Shown: in pieces, positions 47,736-56,998 of the stretch
How positions within the stretch are numbered: the stretch's first letter is position 1
Layout of the letters: each line of letters opens with the position of its first letter
NCBI GenBank assembly: GCA_035468985.1
Contig: DATISF010000055.1
Coordinates: 1-64,000, forward strand
Source: DASVHS01 sp035468985
Lineage (GTDB): Bacteria > Acidobacteriota > Thermoanaerobaculia > Gp7-AA8
Direction of reading: 5' to 3'
DNA length: 64,000 nucleotides
The notes under the pieces: generated by a model
The model's database searches: none
The model's input: only the letters and a program-made list of their open reading frames with translations
What the model was told of the DNA's origin: nothing
Translations under genes and position numbers: made by a program

Positions 47736-47861
47736 AGCGCGCTAGAGTGCGCCGTCTGGGTCGCTGCAATCTTCTCGATCAGCGACATTGCCCAATCTAG
47801 TTCCAAGTCCTCTGCGAGTCACTACTTTTCTGGAAACCTGAACCTTTCGGGCTGACGATCA

Positions 47862-48269
47862 TCACGCGTACGAGGAGGAACGCATCCGCTCCAGAATGCC
47901 GCGCAGCGAATCGACCGTCACCGGCTTGATGAGGTAGTCATCGATCCCGTATTTCAGCCGGGCCTCGTTCTGATACTGGGTTTGCTTGTACACCGCGGTG
48001 ATGATCACGATGCGCGGATGGTAGTCGGCATCGAGCTGGCGGATGTGACGCGCGATCTCGAACCCGTGCATCTCCGGAAGAAGCCCGTCGAGGAGGATGA
48101 GTCGCGGACGGTGCTCGGTGGCGAGCTTGAGGGCTTCCAGTCCGCCGGACGCCTCGATCGCCGTCACACCGAGCGAATGGAGCAGCCCGACGAGCTGAGC
48201 ACGGACTTTCGCGCTGTCTTCGGCAACCAGGGCAACGGGCTTCTCAGTGTCCACGGGGGTCGCCGTCAT
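47862..48269 (-). CDS. Single-domain response regulator
   Basis: 135 residues, one receiver domain: VALVAEDSAKVRAQL (acidic pocket), LILLDGLLPEMHGFE with the phospho-acceptor Asp near residue 60, VIITAVYK (Thr) and LIKPVT (Lys). No output domain. It lies 29 bp downstream of metG on the same strand and ahead of an intrinsic terminator, so it may be co-transcribed; a cognate kinase is not adjacent. Confidence 0.88.
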   Translation of the reverse strand: MTATPVDTEKPVALVAEDSAKVRAQLVGLLHSLGVTAIEASGGLEALKLATEHRPRLILLDGLLPEMHGFEIARHIRQLDADYHPRIVIITAVYKQTQYQNEARLKYGIDDYLIKPVTVDSLRGILERMRSSSYA

Positions 48270-48298
48270 CCTAGCGCAACGGGCGGGGTGAATTTGCC

Positions 48299-50209
48299 TT
48301 ACTTAACCTTGGTTCCCGCGGGCACGCTCGGATCGACGCTGAGCAGCGACGGCTCACCGTTGATGGAGGCGGCCAGAACCATTCCGTTCGACTCGATGCC
48401 CATCAGTTTCGCCGGCTGCAGGTTGGCCACGATGATGATCTTTCGTCCGACCAGTTCCTCCGGCGTGTACTTCGTGGCGATCCCTGCAACGATGGTGCGT
48501 TCCTCGTCGCCGGTGAAGATCGTCATCTTCATGAGCTTCTTCGATTTCTCGACCTTCTCGGCGGCGCGGACTTCGGCGACGCGCAGATCGATCTCCATGA
48601 ACTTGTCGATGCTGATGCGATTCGCGTCCGGCGCGGCCGCCTGCGTGGTTTCCTGCGGTGGTGTGGTCATCGAGCCTCCAATGTAAGCGGCGACGTCGAC
48701 GCGCGGGAAGATCGGATCCGCGACGCGCACGGGAACGCCATTCTTCAGTCCGCCCCACTCCAATGCGTCGGAGCCGATCGCGTCGGCATCCGCTCCGAGC
48801 CGCGACAGCGCCTCGCGCGCGGAGACCGGCATCACCGGCGCGACCATCACGGAGACGATGCGCGAGGCCTCGAGCGTGTTCCAGATGATGCGCGAGAGCG
48901 TCTCGTCCGCGCCGCTCTCCTTGAATTTCTTCCACGGCTCCCGCGTGACGATGTAGCTGTCGGTTGCCGTGAGCAGTTTCCAGGCGATCTCCAGCGCGCG
49001 ATGGAAGGCCAGATCATCCATCGCCTTGAGGTATTCGGGAACGAGCTGCTGCGATGCGCGCATGACGTCGTTGTCGAAGCACGGCGTCGGCGGCGTCTTC
49101 CCGTCGAAGTAGCTGTCCGACATCTTGATCGCCCGCGAGATCGTGTTGCCGAGGCCGTTGGCGAGGTCGCCGTTGTAGCGCTCGAGGAGCGCTTCGTCCG
49201 AGTAGTCCTGGTCCTGGCCGAACACCATCTCGCGCATCACGTAGTAGCGCAACGCGTCGGCGCCGAAGTCCTCGATGATGTTGTAGGGCCGCACGACGTT
49301 GCCGAGCGATTTCGAGATTTTCTGCTGATGGCGCGTCCAGAAACCGTGGCCGACGACGCGTCTCGGCAATTCGACGCCGGCGGCCATCAGGAACGCCGGC
49401 CAGTAGACCGTGTGGAAGCGGACGATGTCCTTGCCGATCAGTTGAATGTCGGCGGGCCAGAATTTATCGAAGAGGTCGTGTTTCGCGCTGCCGAATCCGA
49501 GAGCGGAGATGTAGTTCGTGAGCGCGTCCATCCAGACATAGATCACGTGGTCGGGCTCTCCGGGGAAGGGGATGCCCCACGTGATCGATGTTCGCGAGAT
49601 CGACAGGTCTTTGAGGCCCTGCTCGACGAACGCGACGACTTCGTTCATCCGGGTCTGCGGCCAGATGAACTCGGGATGCGTCCGGTAGTGACGCAGAAGC
49701 TTCTCGGTGTACGCGGAGAGCTTGAAGAAATAGTTCTTCTCGGTCGTCCACTCGACGGCGTGGCCCTGCTCATCACGGCCCTCGCGCACCTGGTTCTCCG
49801 GGATGAAGGTCTCCTCGGTCTGGCAGTACCAGCCGGAGTGCTCGCCTTTATAGATGTCGCCCGGACTTCGCTCCTCGATGCGGCGGATCAATTCGAGCAC
49901 GCCGAGCCGGTGACGCTGCTGCGTCGTGCGGATGAAGTCGTTGTTGGTGAGGTTCAGTTTCTTGTCGAGCTCGTAGTGCGTGTTGACGACGCGGTCCGCG
50001 AGCTCGATGGGAAGGATTCCTTCCTTCGCCGCGGAGCGCTCGATCTTCTGCCCGTGCTCGTCGGTGCCGGTGAGGAACCAGACGTCGTCGCCCATGCGGC
50101 GGCGATGACGAGCGATGACGTCGGCCACGATGTTCTCGTACATGTGGCCGATGTGCGGATCGTCGTTGACGTAGTGGATCGCGGTGGTGATGTAGAACGG
50201 CTTCGGCAT
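48299..50209 (-). CDS. metG: Methionyl-tRNA synthetase with C-terminal tRNA-binding domain
   Basis: 636 residues. Class I motifs: HIGHMYENIVAD near residue 19 and KISKSLGNV near residue 297. The segment WYCQTEETFIPENQ corresponds to the zinc-less knuckle form. The anticodon-binding helical domain spans ~370-505, and residues ~535-636 form an EMAP/Trbp111-like OB fold (FMEIDLRVAEVRAAEKV, MVLAAS) that binds tRNA and dimerises. It charges initiator and elongator tRNA-Met with methionine and is essential. Full length for the family. Confidence 0.96.
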   Translation of the reverse strand: MPKPFYITTAIHYVNDDPHIGHMYENIVADVIARHRRRMGDDVWFLTGTDEHGQKIERSAAKEGILPIELADRVVNTHYELDKKLNLTNNDFIRTTQQRHRLGVLELIRRIEERSPGDIYKGEHSGWYCQTEETFIPENQVREGRDEQGHAVEWTTEKNYFFKLSAYTEKLLRHYRTHPEFIWPQTRMNEVVAFVEQGLKDLSISRTSITWGIPFPGEPDHVIYVWMDALTNYISALGFGSAKHDLFDKFWPADIQLIGKDIVRFHTVYWPAFLMAAGVELPRRVVGHGFWTRHQQKISKSLGNVVRPYNIIEDFGADALRYYVMREMVFGQDQDYSDEALLERYNGDLANGLGNTISRAIKMSDSYFDGKTPPTPCFDNDVMRASQQLVPEYLKAMDDLAFHRALEIAWKLLTATDSYIVTREPWKKFKESGADETLSRIIWNTLEASRIVSVMVAPVMPVSAREALSRLGADADAIGSDALEWGGLKNGVPVRVADPIFPRVDVAAYIGGSMTTPPQETTQAAAPDANRISIDKFMEIDLRVAEVRAAEKVEKSKKLMKMTIFTGDEERTIVAGIATKYTPEELVGRKIIIVANLQPAKLMGIESNGMVLAASINGEPSLLSVDPSVPAGTKVK

Positions 50210-50245
50210 CAGGGGAGCGGGATTGTAGCGCAGGGATTCGGGCCA

Positions 50246-51095
50246 TCACGTCTCGAGCAGCGCCTCGCTCAGCAGAGGCCTTCCGGCGAGCGTGATGCGG
50301 AACGCCCCGATGGCGAGACCGATCACGAGCAGGACTGCCGCGGCCGTGTGGCCAAACAGCCAGGATGAGGCATCGGTGGTCAGCGCAATCTCGCTGAGGA
50401 AGATACTCTCGAGACCGGTGGCATGAAGGCGATCAGGCCGACACGCACCAGCACCGCGAGCTCGATCGCGGTCATGAGCATTCCGATCGGTGCGGTCAGC
50501 AGGGGCGTTCCATCTGTATAGGCCGAGGAGTGTCAGAAGGGCCGCCAGGGCAGCGATGGCAATCGAGTCGCGCCGAACCGCGACACGGATGATGAAGAGC
50601 ATCACGAGAATGCCCATCGCCATGATGACCATTTCGGCGCCTGAGCTCAGGAATGTCGACCCCAGCCCTCGCATCCCTGCCAGTGCGTCGACGTTGAACT
50701 GGCTCGGCCGGTCTGGCGTCTAGAGCATCCCGACGACAACGTCCACAAACTCGGATACCGCGTCTGCCACCCGCCCAACGGTGATTCCGATCAGCAGTTC
50801 GCGGCCCACTTCCGGATCGCGGTAACGGCGAGGATCCGTGTCGCTACTGCACCCACCTTCAGATCATCGGCGCGGAAGACTTCGCCCATACCGCCGCGGC
50901 CGAGCATGGCCACGATGCGGAATCGCTCGCCGAGGAGAGTGCCGGGAAGAAAGCGGCCGTGCTTGAACGAGCCGGAGGATGGGTCGGACGCCGACTGGAC
51001 GAGCGTGGAACGGTCCGCATTGGTCTGCGGCGCGCCGCACGACGGGCAGATCGCGACACGTCTGCAAGTGGCGCCGAGCAACTGCTGCAGTTCAT
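50246..51095 (-). pseudogene. Decayed Ser/Thr protein kinase, paralogue of the gene at 14636-17221
   Basis: Pieces in different minus-strand frames line up with the intact kinase. At 51095 MNCSSCSAPLADVS starts a zinc-ribbon N-terminus; after a frameshift comes CPSCGAPQTNADRS and then LGERFRIVAMLGRGGMGEVFRADDL, the kinase glycine loop. The kinase core is gone; the sequence jumps to RDPEVGRELLIGITVG (compare RDPMIGRDALIGAVAG in the intact protein) and ends with TDASSWLFGHTAAAVLLVIGLA and LLSEALLET, matching the intact C-terminus. A large internal deletion and several frameshifts show it is dead. Confidence 0.75.
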
Positions 51096-51177
51096 GACGG
51101 GAATGTTGCCGGGAAAGCTACCTTACTCGGTGAGGATTGACTAGACTTTTCCAACTGAATTCTTGCATGAGGTATGG

Positions 51178-52101
51178 ATGCGAATTAATGGAGTTCTTGT
51201 TCCGCTGCTCCTCATTCCGACTCTCGCCGCCGGCGCAACGGTGAATGTCGCTATCGGTCCTGGTCTGACGTTCACGCCGAGCAGCGTCGTTGTCGCGCCC
51301 GGCGACACCGTGCAGTGGAACTTCGCATTCGGTTTCGCTCACACGACCACGAGCGATCGTACGACGGGTGCCGAGGTGTGGGACTCCGGCATCAGGACGA
51401 GCGGTTCGTTCTCTCATACGTTCACGACTGCCGGAGACTGGCCCTACTACTGCTCACTCCACAGCAGTCCGGCCTTCCTTGGCGGCACGTTCATGAACGG
51501 TGTCGTGCACGTCGCGGCACCACCGACGCTGACGAATGTGAATCCGTCAACCGGATCGACAGCGGGTGGCACCGCCGTGACGCTCACGGGCACCAACTTC
51601 GTGGCCGGTTGTACCGTCGATTTCGGCGGAGCAGCCGCAACATCGGTCAACGTTTCGAACGCCACCGCGATCACCGCGACGACTCCCGGTCACGCCGCCG
51701 GTCCTGTCACCGTCACGGTCAACTGCACGGCCGGAAGCGGGAGCCTGCTGAATGGATTCACGTTCAACAGCGCGCCTTCGATCACCTCGGTGACGCCGTC
51801 GAGTGCGTTGCCTGGTACGACAGTGACGATCACTGGCAGCGGATTTCAGAACGGAGCGACGGTGACGTTCCGCGGTGCCGCCAGTCCGACTGTGACGTTC
51901 GTGAATGCGACCACTCTCCAGGCGCTCGTGCCGAATCTCACTCCGGGCGCAGCGACGGTGGCAGTGACGAATCCCGACGCACTGAGCGGGTCGTTTGCGG
52001 GTTTCTCGGTCACGTCGCTTGCCATCCCGCTCCTGTCGCGTGCGATGCTGCTGCTATTGATCGCGGCGTTGGGAATCGCAGCGGTTCGGATATTGAGATG
52101 A
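51178..52101 (+). CDS. Secreted cupredoxin plus two IPT/TIG domains, with C-terminal membrane sorting-like tail
   Basis: 307 residues. After a signal peptide (~1-20) comes a plastocyanin-like domain (~21-115: FTPSSVVVAPGDTVQWNF, copper ligands His in FAHTT, then YYCSLHSSP with Cys/His). Two IPT/TIG Ig-like domains follow (~118-200 and ~203-280, each with the NP-TGS or TPSSALPGT start and GTNF/GSGF). The C-terminus reads SLAIPLLSRAMLLLLIAALGIAAVRILR in pieces: a Pro-containing motif, a hydrophobic helix and Arg at the end, like IPTL/PEP-type sorting tails. Probably a surface electron-transfer or binding protein. Confidence 0.82.
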   Translation: MRINGVLVPLLLIPTLAAGATVNVAIGPGLTFTPSSVVVAPGDTVQWNFAFGFAHTTTSDRTTGAEVWDSGIRTSGSFSHTFTTAGDWPYYCSLHSSPAFLGGTFMNGVVHVAAPPTLTNVNPSTGSTAGGTAVTLTGTNFVAGCTVDFGGAAATSVNVSNATAITATTPGHAAGPVTVTVNCTAGSGSLLNGFTFNSAPSITSVTPSSALPGTTVTITGSGFQNGATVTFRGAASPTVTFVNATTLQALVPNLTPGAATVAVTNPDALSGSFAGFSVTSLAIPLLSRAMLLLLIAALGIAAVRILR

Positions 52102-52107
52102 TGATTC

Positions 52108-52134
52108 TGGCGGGGCCGAAGGGCTCGAACCCGC
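52108..52134 (-). other. Partial copy of the tRNA-Asp 3' end
   Basis: TGGCGGGGCCGAAGGGCTCGAACCCGC matches 56304-56331 (CCA end, acceptor strand, T-arm of tRNA-Asp) except for one substitution and one missing base. The match stops at the T-stem. It is in the same orientation as the complete tRNA gene 4.2 kb away, as left by integration at a tRNA 3' end, or it is a tRNA gene relic. Confidence 0.7.
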
Positions 52135-52308
52135 CAGGCACGCGGCGAACCGCTCGAGGCGATCGAGAGATCCTTGAGGGCCTTTTCGACGAATCGGCGA
52201 TGCGCATCCGTGACGGATCGACGGAAAGGTGTCGTTTCGTGAGATAGATCACTGCGGAATTGCAGCGATTGCCTACGTTGGTAACAATCTGAAAGTTGAG
52301 GAGTAACC

Positions 52309-53262
52309 ATGAAATTGCGCCTTTTCATCGGCCTAGCTGTGACCACTTTGCTCTCCACCAGCCTGTTCGGTCAGGCGACGCGAACCTGGGTCTCCGGTGT
52401 AGGAGACGACCTGAACCCGTGCAGCCGCACGGCGCCCTGTAAGACGTTCGCGGGTGCCATCTCCAAAACTGCGATCGCCGGCGAGATCAACGTACTCGAT
52501 TCTGGCGGCTTCGGCAGCGTGACCATTACCAAGTCCATCACGATTGATGGCGCGGGATCTGACGCGAGTGTCCTCGCCAGTGGGACGAACGGAATCACGA
52601 TCAACATCGCGGTTAATGCGAATGATCCGCTGCGCCGCGTGATTCTCCGAAACCTGTCGATCAATGGCACAGGGCTGAGTGGCACGATCGGTACGAACAC
52701 GGGCCTCACCGGCATCAACATCACTTCGAGCGGTGCGACCTCGGTGATCGTCGAAAACGTCGTCATCCAGAACTTCAACAAGGGCATCTCCGCGACGCCG
52801 ACGAGCTCGACGAACCTCTTCTTGAGCAACGTCGATATTCTGACGTGTTCGACCAACGGGATTGCGCTGGTGCCAACGTCACCGGCGAGCATCATCGCGG
52901 TCATGGACAACGTCCGTGTGGCACGAACCGGAACGACGTCAGCGCACGACGGGATCCTGATCACCAACTCTGTCTCCGCACAGCTCAACTTCGTGACTGT
53001 GGCCGGTTCTTTCGGTTCCGGCTTGCATCTGAATGGAACCTCCACGGCGACGATCGATCACTCCACGTTCGCGCGGAACGTCGTCCACGGCGTCAATGTC
53101 GACAACGCCGTCGCGGTCGTCCGCGTCGGGAACTCCGCTGCTGTGCAGAACTCCGGTGCCGGGTTCCACGTGACCTCCGGCGCCATTTCTTCGTATCGCA
53201 ACAACCTCAGCTCGGACAATGGTCTCGCTGACAGCGGAAACACGCAGCAGGCGTTCTTCTAG
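52309..53262 (+). CDS. Secreted right-handed parallel beta-helix protein
   Basis: 317 residues with a signal peptide (~1-22, ending SLFGQ). The mature start is characteristic: TRTWVSGVGDDLNPCSRTAPCKTFAGAIS, with a probable disulfide, then GEINVLDSGGFGSVTITKSITIDG and repeating ~22-residue coils (VIVENVVIQNFNKGIS, LFLSNVDILTCSTNGI, LHLNGTSTATIDHSTFARN) typical of pectate-lyase-like beta helices. Proteins with this opening are common in Acidobacteriota and their ligand is not known. No obvious catalytic residues. Confidence 0.85.
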   Translation: MKLRLFIGLAVTTLLSTSLFGQATRTWVSGVGDDLNPCSRTAPCKTFAGAISKTAIAGEINVLDSGGFGSVTITKSITIDGAGSDASVLASGTNGITINIAVNANDPLRRVILRNLSINGTGLSGTIGTNTGLTGINITSSGATSVIVENVVIQNFNKGISATPTSSTNLFLSNVDILTCSTNGIALVPTSPASIIAVMDNVRVARTGTTSAHDGILITNSVSAQLNFVTVAGSFGSGLHLNGTSTATIDHSTFARNVVHGVNVDNAVAVVRVGNSAAVQNSGAGFHVTSGAISSYRNNLSSDNGLADSGNTQQAFF

Positions 53263-53307
53263 TTTGTGGTCGTCACGTGAGCATGCCGACGAGTTGAGGA
53301 TACGTGT

Positions 53308-53958
53308 ATGAATAAGGTTCGTTTCGCCACGGCCGTGGCGATTGCGGTTTTGATTCTCGGTACCGCTCCATCGCTGTTTGCCGCAAATTCGAGCGCGACG
53401 GGCGGTTTTCACCTGACGTTGCCTGGTGGACCGACGAACATCGAATTCGAGGCTCGCGCGACGGATGCGACCGGGTCGGGTAACGGCCAGATGACCTTCA
53501 ACGGTGCGGCGGAATTGCCCGATGCGGATGAGGACAGCGGAGGACAGAAAGGATCGTTCTCCAACGTCTTCATCAAGGTCGATTTCGATTGCGTTCGCAT
53601 CGAACAGAATCGCGCAGCCATGAGCGGCTTGATCCGCGACGCCAATGTCAACGGCTATACGGGACGCCGGCTCATCCTGACTGTCGAAGACGGCGGGGAA
53701 GGGAACAACGCGGAACCTGACAAGTTCACCTTTGGCGTCTACAACACAAGCGCGATGAATTGGATCCCGAGCGACTCGGAGCTGCGATTCGACGACGGCT
53801 GGAGCATGACGTGGCTTGCGACCGATTCGGAGCGGCAGGATGACCGCGGAGTGCAGATCACACGGAACGCCGACGTCGACTGCCGGAGTTTTTCCTTCGC
53901 GAACTACACGCTCATCGACGTGCCACAGGGCGGGGGAAACATCCAAGTCAGGCCGTAG
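53308..53958 (+). CDS. Secreted protein of unknown function
   Basis: 216 residues with a signal peptide (~1-26, ending LFAAN). The mature protein is strand-rich: GGFHLTLPGGPTNIEFEARATD, a DFDCVRIEQNRAAMSGLIRDANVNGYTG core and DKFTFGVYNTSAMNW, with two cysteines. The 'amplify-strand' layout recalls small secreted beta-sandwich proteins that often have sorting tails, but no tail is present. Lies 45 bp after the beta-helix gene and may share its promoter. Confidence 0.65.
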   Translation: MNKVRFATAVAIAVLILGTAPSLFAANSSATGGFHLTLPGGPTNIEFEARATDATGSGNGQMTFNGAAELPDADEDSGGQKGSFSNVFIKVDFDCVRIEQNRAAMSGLIRDANVNGYTGRRLILTVEDGGEGNNAEPDKFTFGVYNTSAMNWIPSDSELRFDDGWSMTWLATDSERQDDRGVQITRNADVDCRSFSFANYTLIDVPQGGGNIQVRP

Positions 53959-54098
53959 CCTCAAAACAGCAGCGGCGCCTCACGTCATCCCCTGGCGGAG
54001 GCGCTGCTGCGGATTGCCGCTGAATTCTGACGACGGCATCCACGACATCGGGTCCCGCATCTCCCCCGCCAGCGAACGCATGGGAGAATCTACTGGCG

Positions 54099-55052
54099 AT
54101 GAGGTTGCGCCTTCCGTTTCTCCCTACGTTTTTTGTTTGCTTAGCCGTCGTATTCTCGATTCTGGTCGTCGTTCGGATTCGCTCGGACCAGAAGGAACGC
54201 ACGGCGCCAGCGCCGCCGCAGCGAGTCAGCACAAGTCCTGACATCGCTCCGTCAGATCAGGGGCTCGCGCCAAAGCCGGCACTCAGACCGAAGGAAACGA
54301 CATCCGCTCCCGTCACTGAGGCACCTGCCGATCACCGCGGTGCGATTCCGGCCGTGCCCGCCGACGCGACAGCGCGCGCGGACGCCAATCGGATCGTGGA
54401 GTCGGTCTGGTTCGAGCCGAAGACCATTCGATCCGGCCAAGTGGAGGCACTTCACATTCGCACGGCGCCGAGCGCGGATGTCAAAGAGGTGAGCGGCATT
54501 CTAGCGAGCCTGAACGGGACGGCGCGCATGCCCTTTCAGTGCTCCTCGGCCGGCGAGGGCAGCTGGAACTGCACGATCACGGTCGGATCATGCGCGGCCT
54601 GCGGGCGCTGGAAGATCGAGCACCTCAAGGTCACGGGAAGGAGCGGAGCCGCGAGCGATGTCGCGTCGTCTCAGCCGCCGGTCTCGACTGCCGCCGTTTT
54701 CATCTCGAGCGATCGATGTGACAGCGCTGCTCCTGTTCTGCACGCAGTCGCGGTCGAAGCGGTCGGAAGCGGGGGAGACGATGTTGTGGTGACTCTAACG
54801 GTGGACGATCCGTACTGCGGCGTCTCCAGCGTGATCGCGACCGTGAAATCGGCAAAAGGCGACACGGCGCGGTTGGCCGCAACGCTTGCCGGAGAAGGGG
54901 ACACTTGGGCGGCTCGCTTCAACGTGTCGCCATCGACGGCCAGAGGAACGTGGCGCGTCTTGTCCGTCGAAGTGGGAGACGAAGCGGGGAATATCCGCAG
55001 TTACATCGAGGGAAATCCACTACTGAAGGACGCCACGTTCGAGCTCCGATAG
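54099..55052 (+). CDS. Membrane-anchored exported protein of unknown function
   Basis: 317 residues. An N-terminal hydrophobic segment (~5-26, FLPTFFVCLAVVFSILVVV) acts as signal anchor, a Pro/Ala-rich spacer follows (~30-90), then two Ig-like beta-sandwich domains (~100-190 with CAACGRWKIEHLKVTG; ~200-315 with VVVTLTVDDPYCGVSSVIATV and WRVLSVEVGDEAGN). Several Cys pairs could form disulfides. No family recognised; a structural or adhesive role outside the membrane is an inference. Confidence 0.65.
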   Translation: MRLRLPFLPTFFVCLAVVFSILVVVRIRSDQKERTAPAPPQRVSTSPDIAPSDQGLAPKPALRPKETTSAPVTEAPADHRGAIPAVPADATARADANRIVESVWFEPKTIRSGQVEALHIRTAPSADVKEVSGILASLNGTARMPFQCSSAGEGSWNCTITVGSCAACGRWKIEHLKVTGRSGAASDVASSQPPVSTAAVFISSDRCDSAAPVLHAVAVEAVGSGGDDVVVTLTVDDPYCGVSSVIATVKSAKGDTARLAATLAGEGDTWAARFNVSPSTARGTWRVLSVEVGDEAGNIRSYIEGNPLLKDATFELR

Positions 55053-55056
55053 TTGG

Positions 55057-56196
55057 TCACTCGTTCGCGGGGACTGACAAGTGCACCGTCGCCGTCCGGT
55101 GCGATGACCGGAGGCCCAGAAAGAATGACTCGAATCCGTGGTAGGAGAGCGCTGCCACCGCAAGTGTCGCCGTGATCCCCAACGCCGCGAATAGCAGGAC
55201 CGCGGTGTCATTCGAGCGCGTGATCGCGATCAGGCGTGCCCGCGGAAACGCCAACACGAGCGCCGGCATCATCAACATGTGGAAGACGTAGGCGCCGTAG
55301 CTGTAGCGAGCGATGGGTCTGCTCCCGTAGAAGCTGAGGACCCGGCTCAATCTCGGCCTCGTCATCGACTGCATCAAGAGCGCGGCAAAGGTGATGCCGA
55401 GAAGAAGCGGCATTGCCGTTCTTGCAACGATCGAAGCGACCGAACCACTTTCATCGAGAACGAGCGTTGAACCGCCGAGCGCGATGACGGTCATCAGGAC
55501 GGTGGCGCAAACGAGCAGGACCGGACCGCTCACCCGCTCGACGCGCGCGCGGAGCGTGTCCGACTGCGACCAGAGAGCGAGCAGAGATCCCATGGCCAGC
55601 CCGTCGAGACGAGCGAACGTCCAGGCAAACGTGGCCTGCGTCGGCGCTCCCAACATGGCAAGCGCCAGTCTCGACCCGAGGGAGATCAGAATCACCGAGC
55701 AGCAGATCTTCCTCGCCGTCGATTCATCGCATCGGAGGAGAAGAATCGGCCAAAGGAGATAGAACTGTTCCTCGATCCCGAGGGACCAGAAGTGGCCGAT
55801 CACAAAACAGGGAGAGCCGCCGCCTCGTGCGAAGTTTGCGTAGTACAGCCAGAAGGGCACCTGTTCTCGAAACGGCACTGACGGGCAGCCGCTGAGCAGA
55901 GGCACGACCAGGAAGGCGAGCGCCAGCGTTCCGTAGTACAGCGGGAGAATGCGCAGTGCTCTCCTGGTGTAGAAGTTCTTGAAGTAATGGGACGACCTCT
56001 TCGTCCTGAGCAGAATCCCGGTGATGAGATATCCCGACAGGACGAAGAAGAGGTCGACGCCCGCCCAGCCGATGTCGGTGATTTTCCAGAAGACTCCCGT
56101 GTCGTGGCCGCGGGTGAAATGAAAGACCATGACCAGGAGGATCGCGATCGCGCGGAGCCCGTCCAGAGAGGGGATGCGCCCCGGCTCGTCGTTCAT
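55057..56196 (-). CDS. Acyltransferase-3 family membrane O-acyltransferase (OafA/YrhL-like)
   Basis: 379 residues, about ten membrane helices. Signature residues are present: RIPSLDGLRAIAILLVMVFHF with the catalytic His, GVDLFFVLSGYLITGIL, RRALRILPLYY and HFWSLGIEEQFYLLWP. These enzymes transfer acetyl or other acyl groups to sugars of lipopolysaccharide, capsule or antibiotics. No C-terminal SGNH domain is fused. No polysaccharide genes are adjacent. It sits 107 bp from the tRNA-Asp gene. Confidence 0.9.
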   Translation of the reverse strand: MNDEPGRIPSLDGLRAIAILLVMVFHFTRGHDTGVFWKITDIGWAGVDLFFVLSGYLITGILLRTKRSSHYFKNFYTRRALRILPLYYGTLALAFLVVPLLSGCPSVPFREQVPFWLYYANFARGGGSPCFVIGHFWSLGIEEQFYLLWPILLLRCDESTARKICCSVILISLGSRLALAMLGAPTQATFAWTFARLDGLAMGSLLALWSQSDTLRARVERVSGPVLLVCATVLMTVIALGGSTLVLDESGSVASIVARTAMPLLLGITFAALLMQSMTRPRLSRVLSFYGSRPIARYSYGAYVFHMLMMPALVLAFPRARLIAITRSNDTAVLLFAALGITATLAVAALSYHGFESFFLGLRSSHRTATVHLSVPANE

Positions 56197-56303
56197 GGAT
56201 GGACGCTATCGTAACCGACGGATCGCGACGACAGGGCGGTCGCTCGCTCAGCCTGAAGGAGTTCATCCGTGGCGGAGGAGCCGCCGTGAGTTGTTTATTT
56301 GAT

Positions 56304-56381
56304 TGGCGGGGCCGACGGGGCTCGAACCCGCGACCTCCGGCGTGACAGGCCGGCGTTCTAACCAAACTGAACTACGACCCC
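56304..56381 (-). tRNA. tRNA-Asp (anticodon GTC)
   Basis: The minus strand folds as a full cloverleaf: acceptor GGGGTCG with CGGCCCC (one G-U pair), D-arm GTTC..GAAC, anticodon arm GCCGG-CCTGTCA-CGCCGG-like with the GTC anticodon, T-arm GCGGG-TTCGAGC-CCCGT, discriminator G and an encoded CCA (56306-56304). Discriminator G and the C-G pairs near it are as expected for aspartate tRNA. A long open frame over the opposite reading (with GGRGFEPRR) is the usual tRNA artefact. Confidence 0.95.
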
Positions 56382-56488
56382 GCGAGGGTTGGGAACTCGG
56401 TAACCGCGTCGCCGCGATGACCATTCCCGAGGAGCGCGCATCGTAGCTGGCCGTGCCGCAAGAGGCAAGAAGGAACTATGTTGCGGCC

Positions 56489-56932
56489 ATGAAGATCACC
56501 AGCTCCGCGTTTTCCGAGGGCGCGTCCATTCCCGCGAAATACACCTGCGACGGCGGCGATGCCATTCCGCCGCTGCGCTTCGAGGACGTTCCTGAAGAAG
56601 CGGCGTCGCTCGCACTCGTCATGGACGACCCCGACGCGCCGGGCGGGACGTGGGACCACTGGGTTGTCTGGAACATCCCGCGCGACACGGCCGAAGTTCG
56701 CGAAGGGCTGGCGCCGAAGGGCGTGTTCGGCAACAACAGCTGGCGGCGCAAAACGTGGGGCGGCCCGTGCCCGCCCGATCGTGAGCATCGCTACTTCTTC
56801 CGCCTGTACGCGCTCGACAGCACGCTCGATCTCGCGCCCGGCTCGACCAAGGCCCAGCTCGAGAAAGCGATGCGCGGCCACATCCTAGCCGAGGCGCAGC
56901 TGATGGGCCGTTACAACCGGCCGAGGCGCTGA
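56489..56932 (+). CDS. YbhB/YbcL-type PEBP family protein
   Basis: 147 residues, cytosolic version without signal peptide. PEBP motifs: IPAKYTCDGGDAIPPLRF, LVMDDPDAPGGTWDHWVVWNIP and the second block GGPCPPDREHRYFFRLYALD. These form the anion-binding pocket of phosphatidylethanolamine-binding-like proteins. The bacterial role is unsettled. The start at 56489 is chosen because homology begins there; the ATG-like codon at 56453 would add residues with no family match. Confidence 0.92.
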   Translation: MKITSSAFSEGASIPAKYTCDGGDAIPPLRFEDVPEEAASLALVMDDPDAPGGTWDHWVVWNIPRDTAEVREGLAPKGVFGNNSWRRKTWGGPCPPDREHRYFFRLYALDSTLDLAPGSTKAQLEKAMRGHILAEAQLMGRYNRPRR

Positions 56933-56998
56933 GTGGTACTCTTGCTGTAAGCCAGAACGTTTCATTCACGGCGCGGCCCACGCCGGAGTCGCGTCGTC

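Noticed and set aside
55724..56365. Minus-strand open frame containing GGRGFEPRR
   Set aside because: Its start is the tRNA-Asp gene read as protein, a well-known artefact, and the rest is antisense-frame to the acyltransferase gene.
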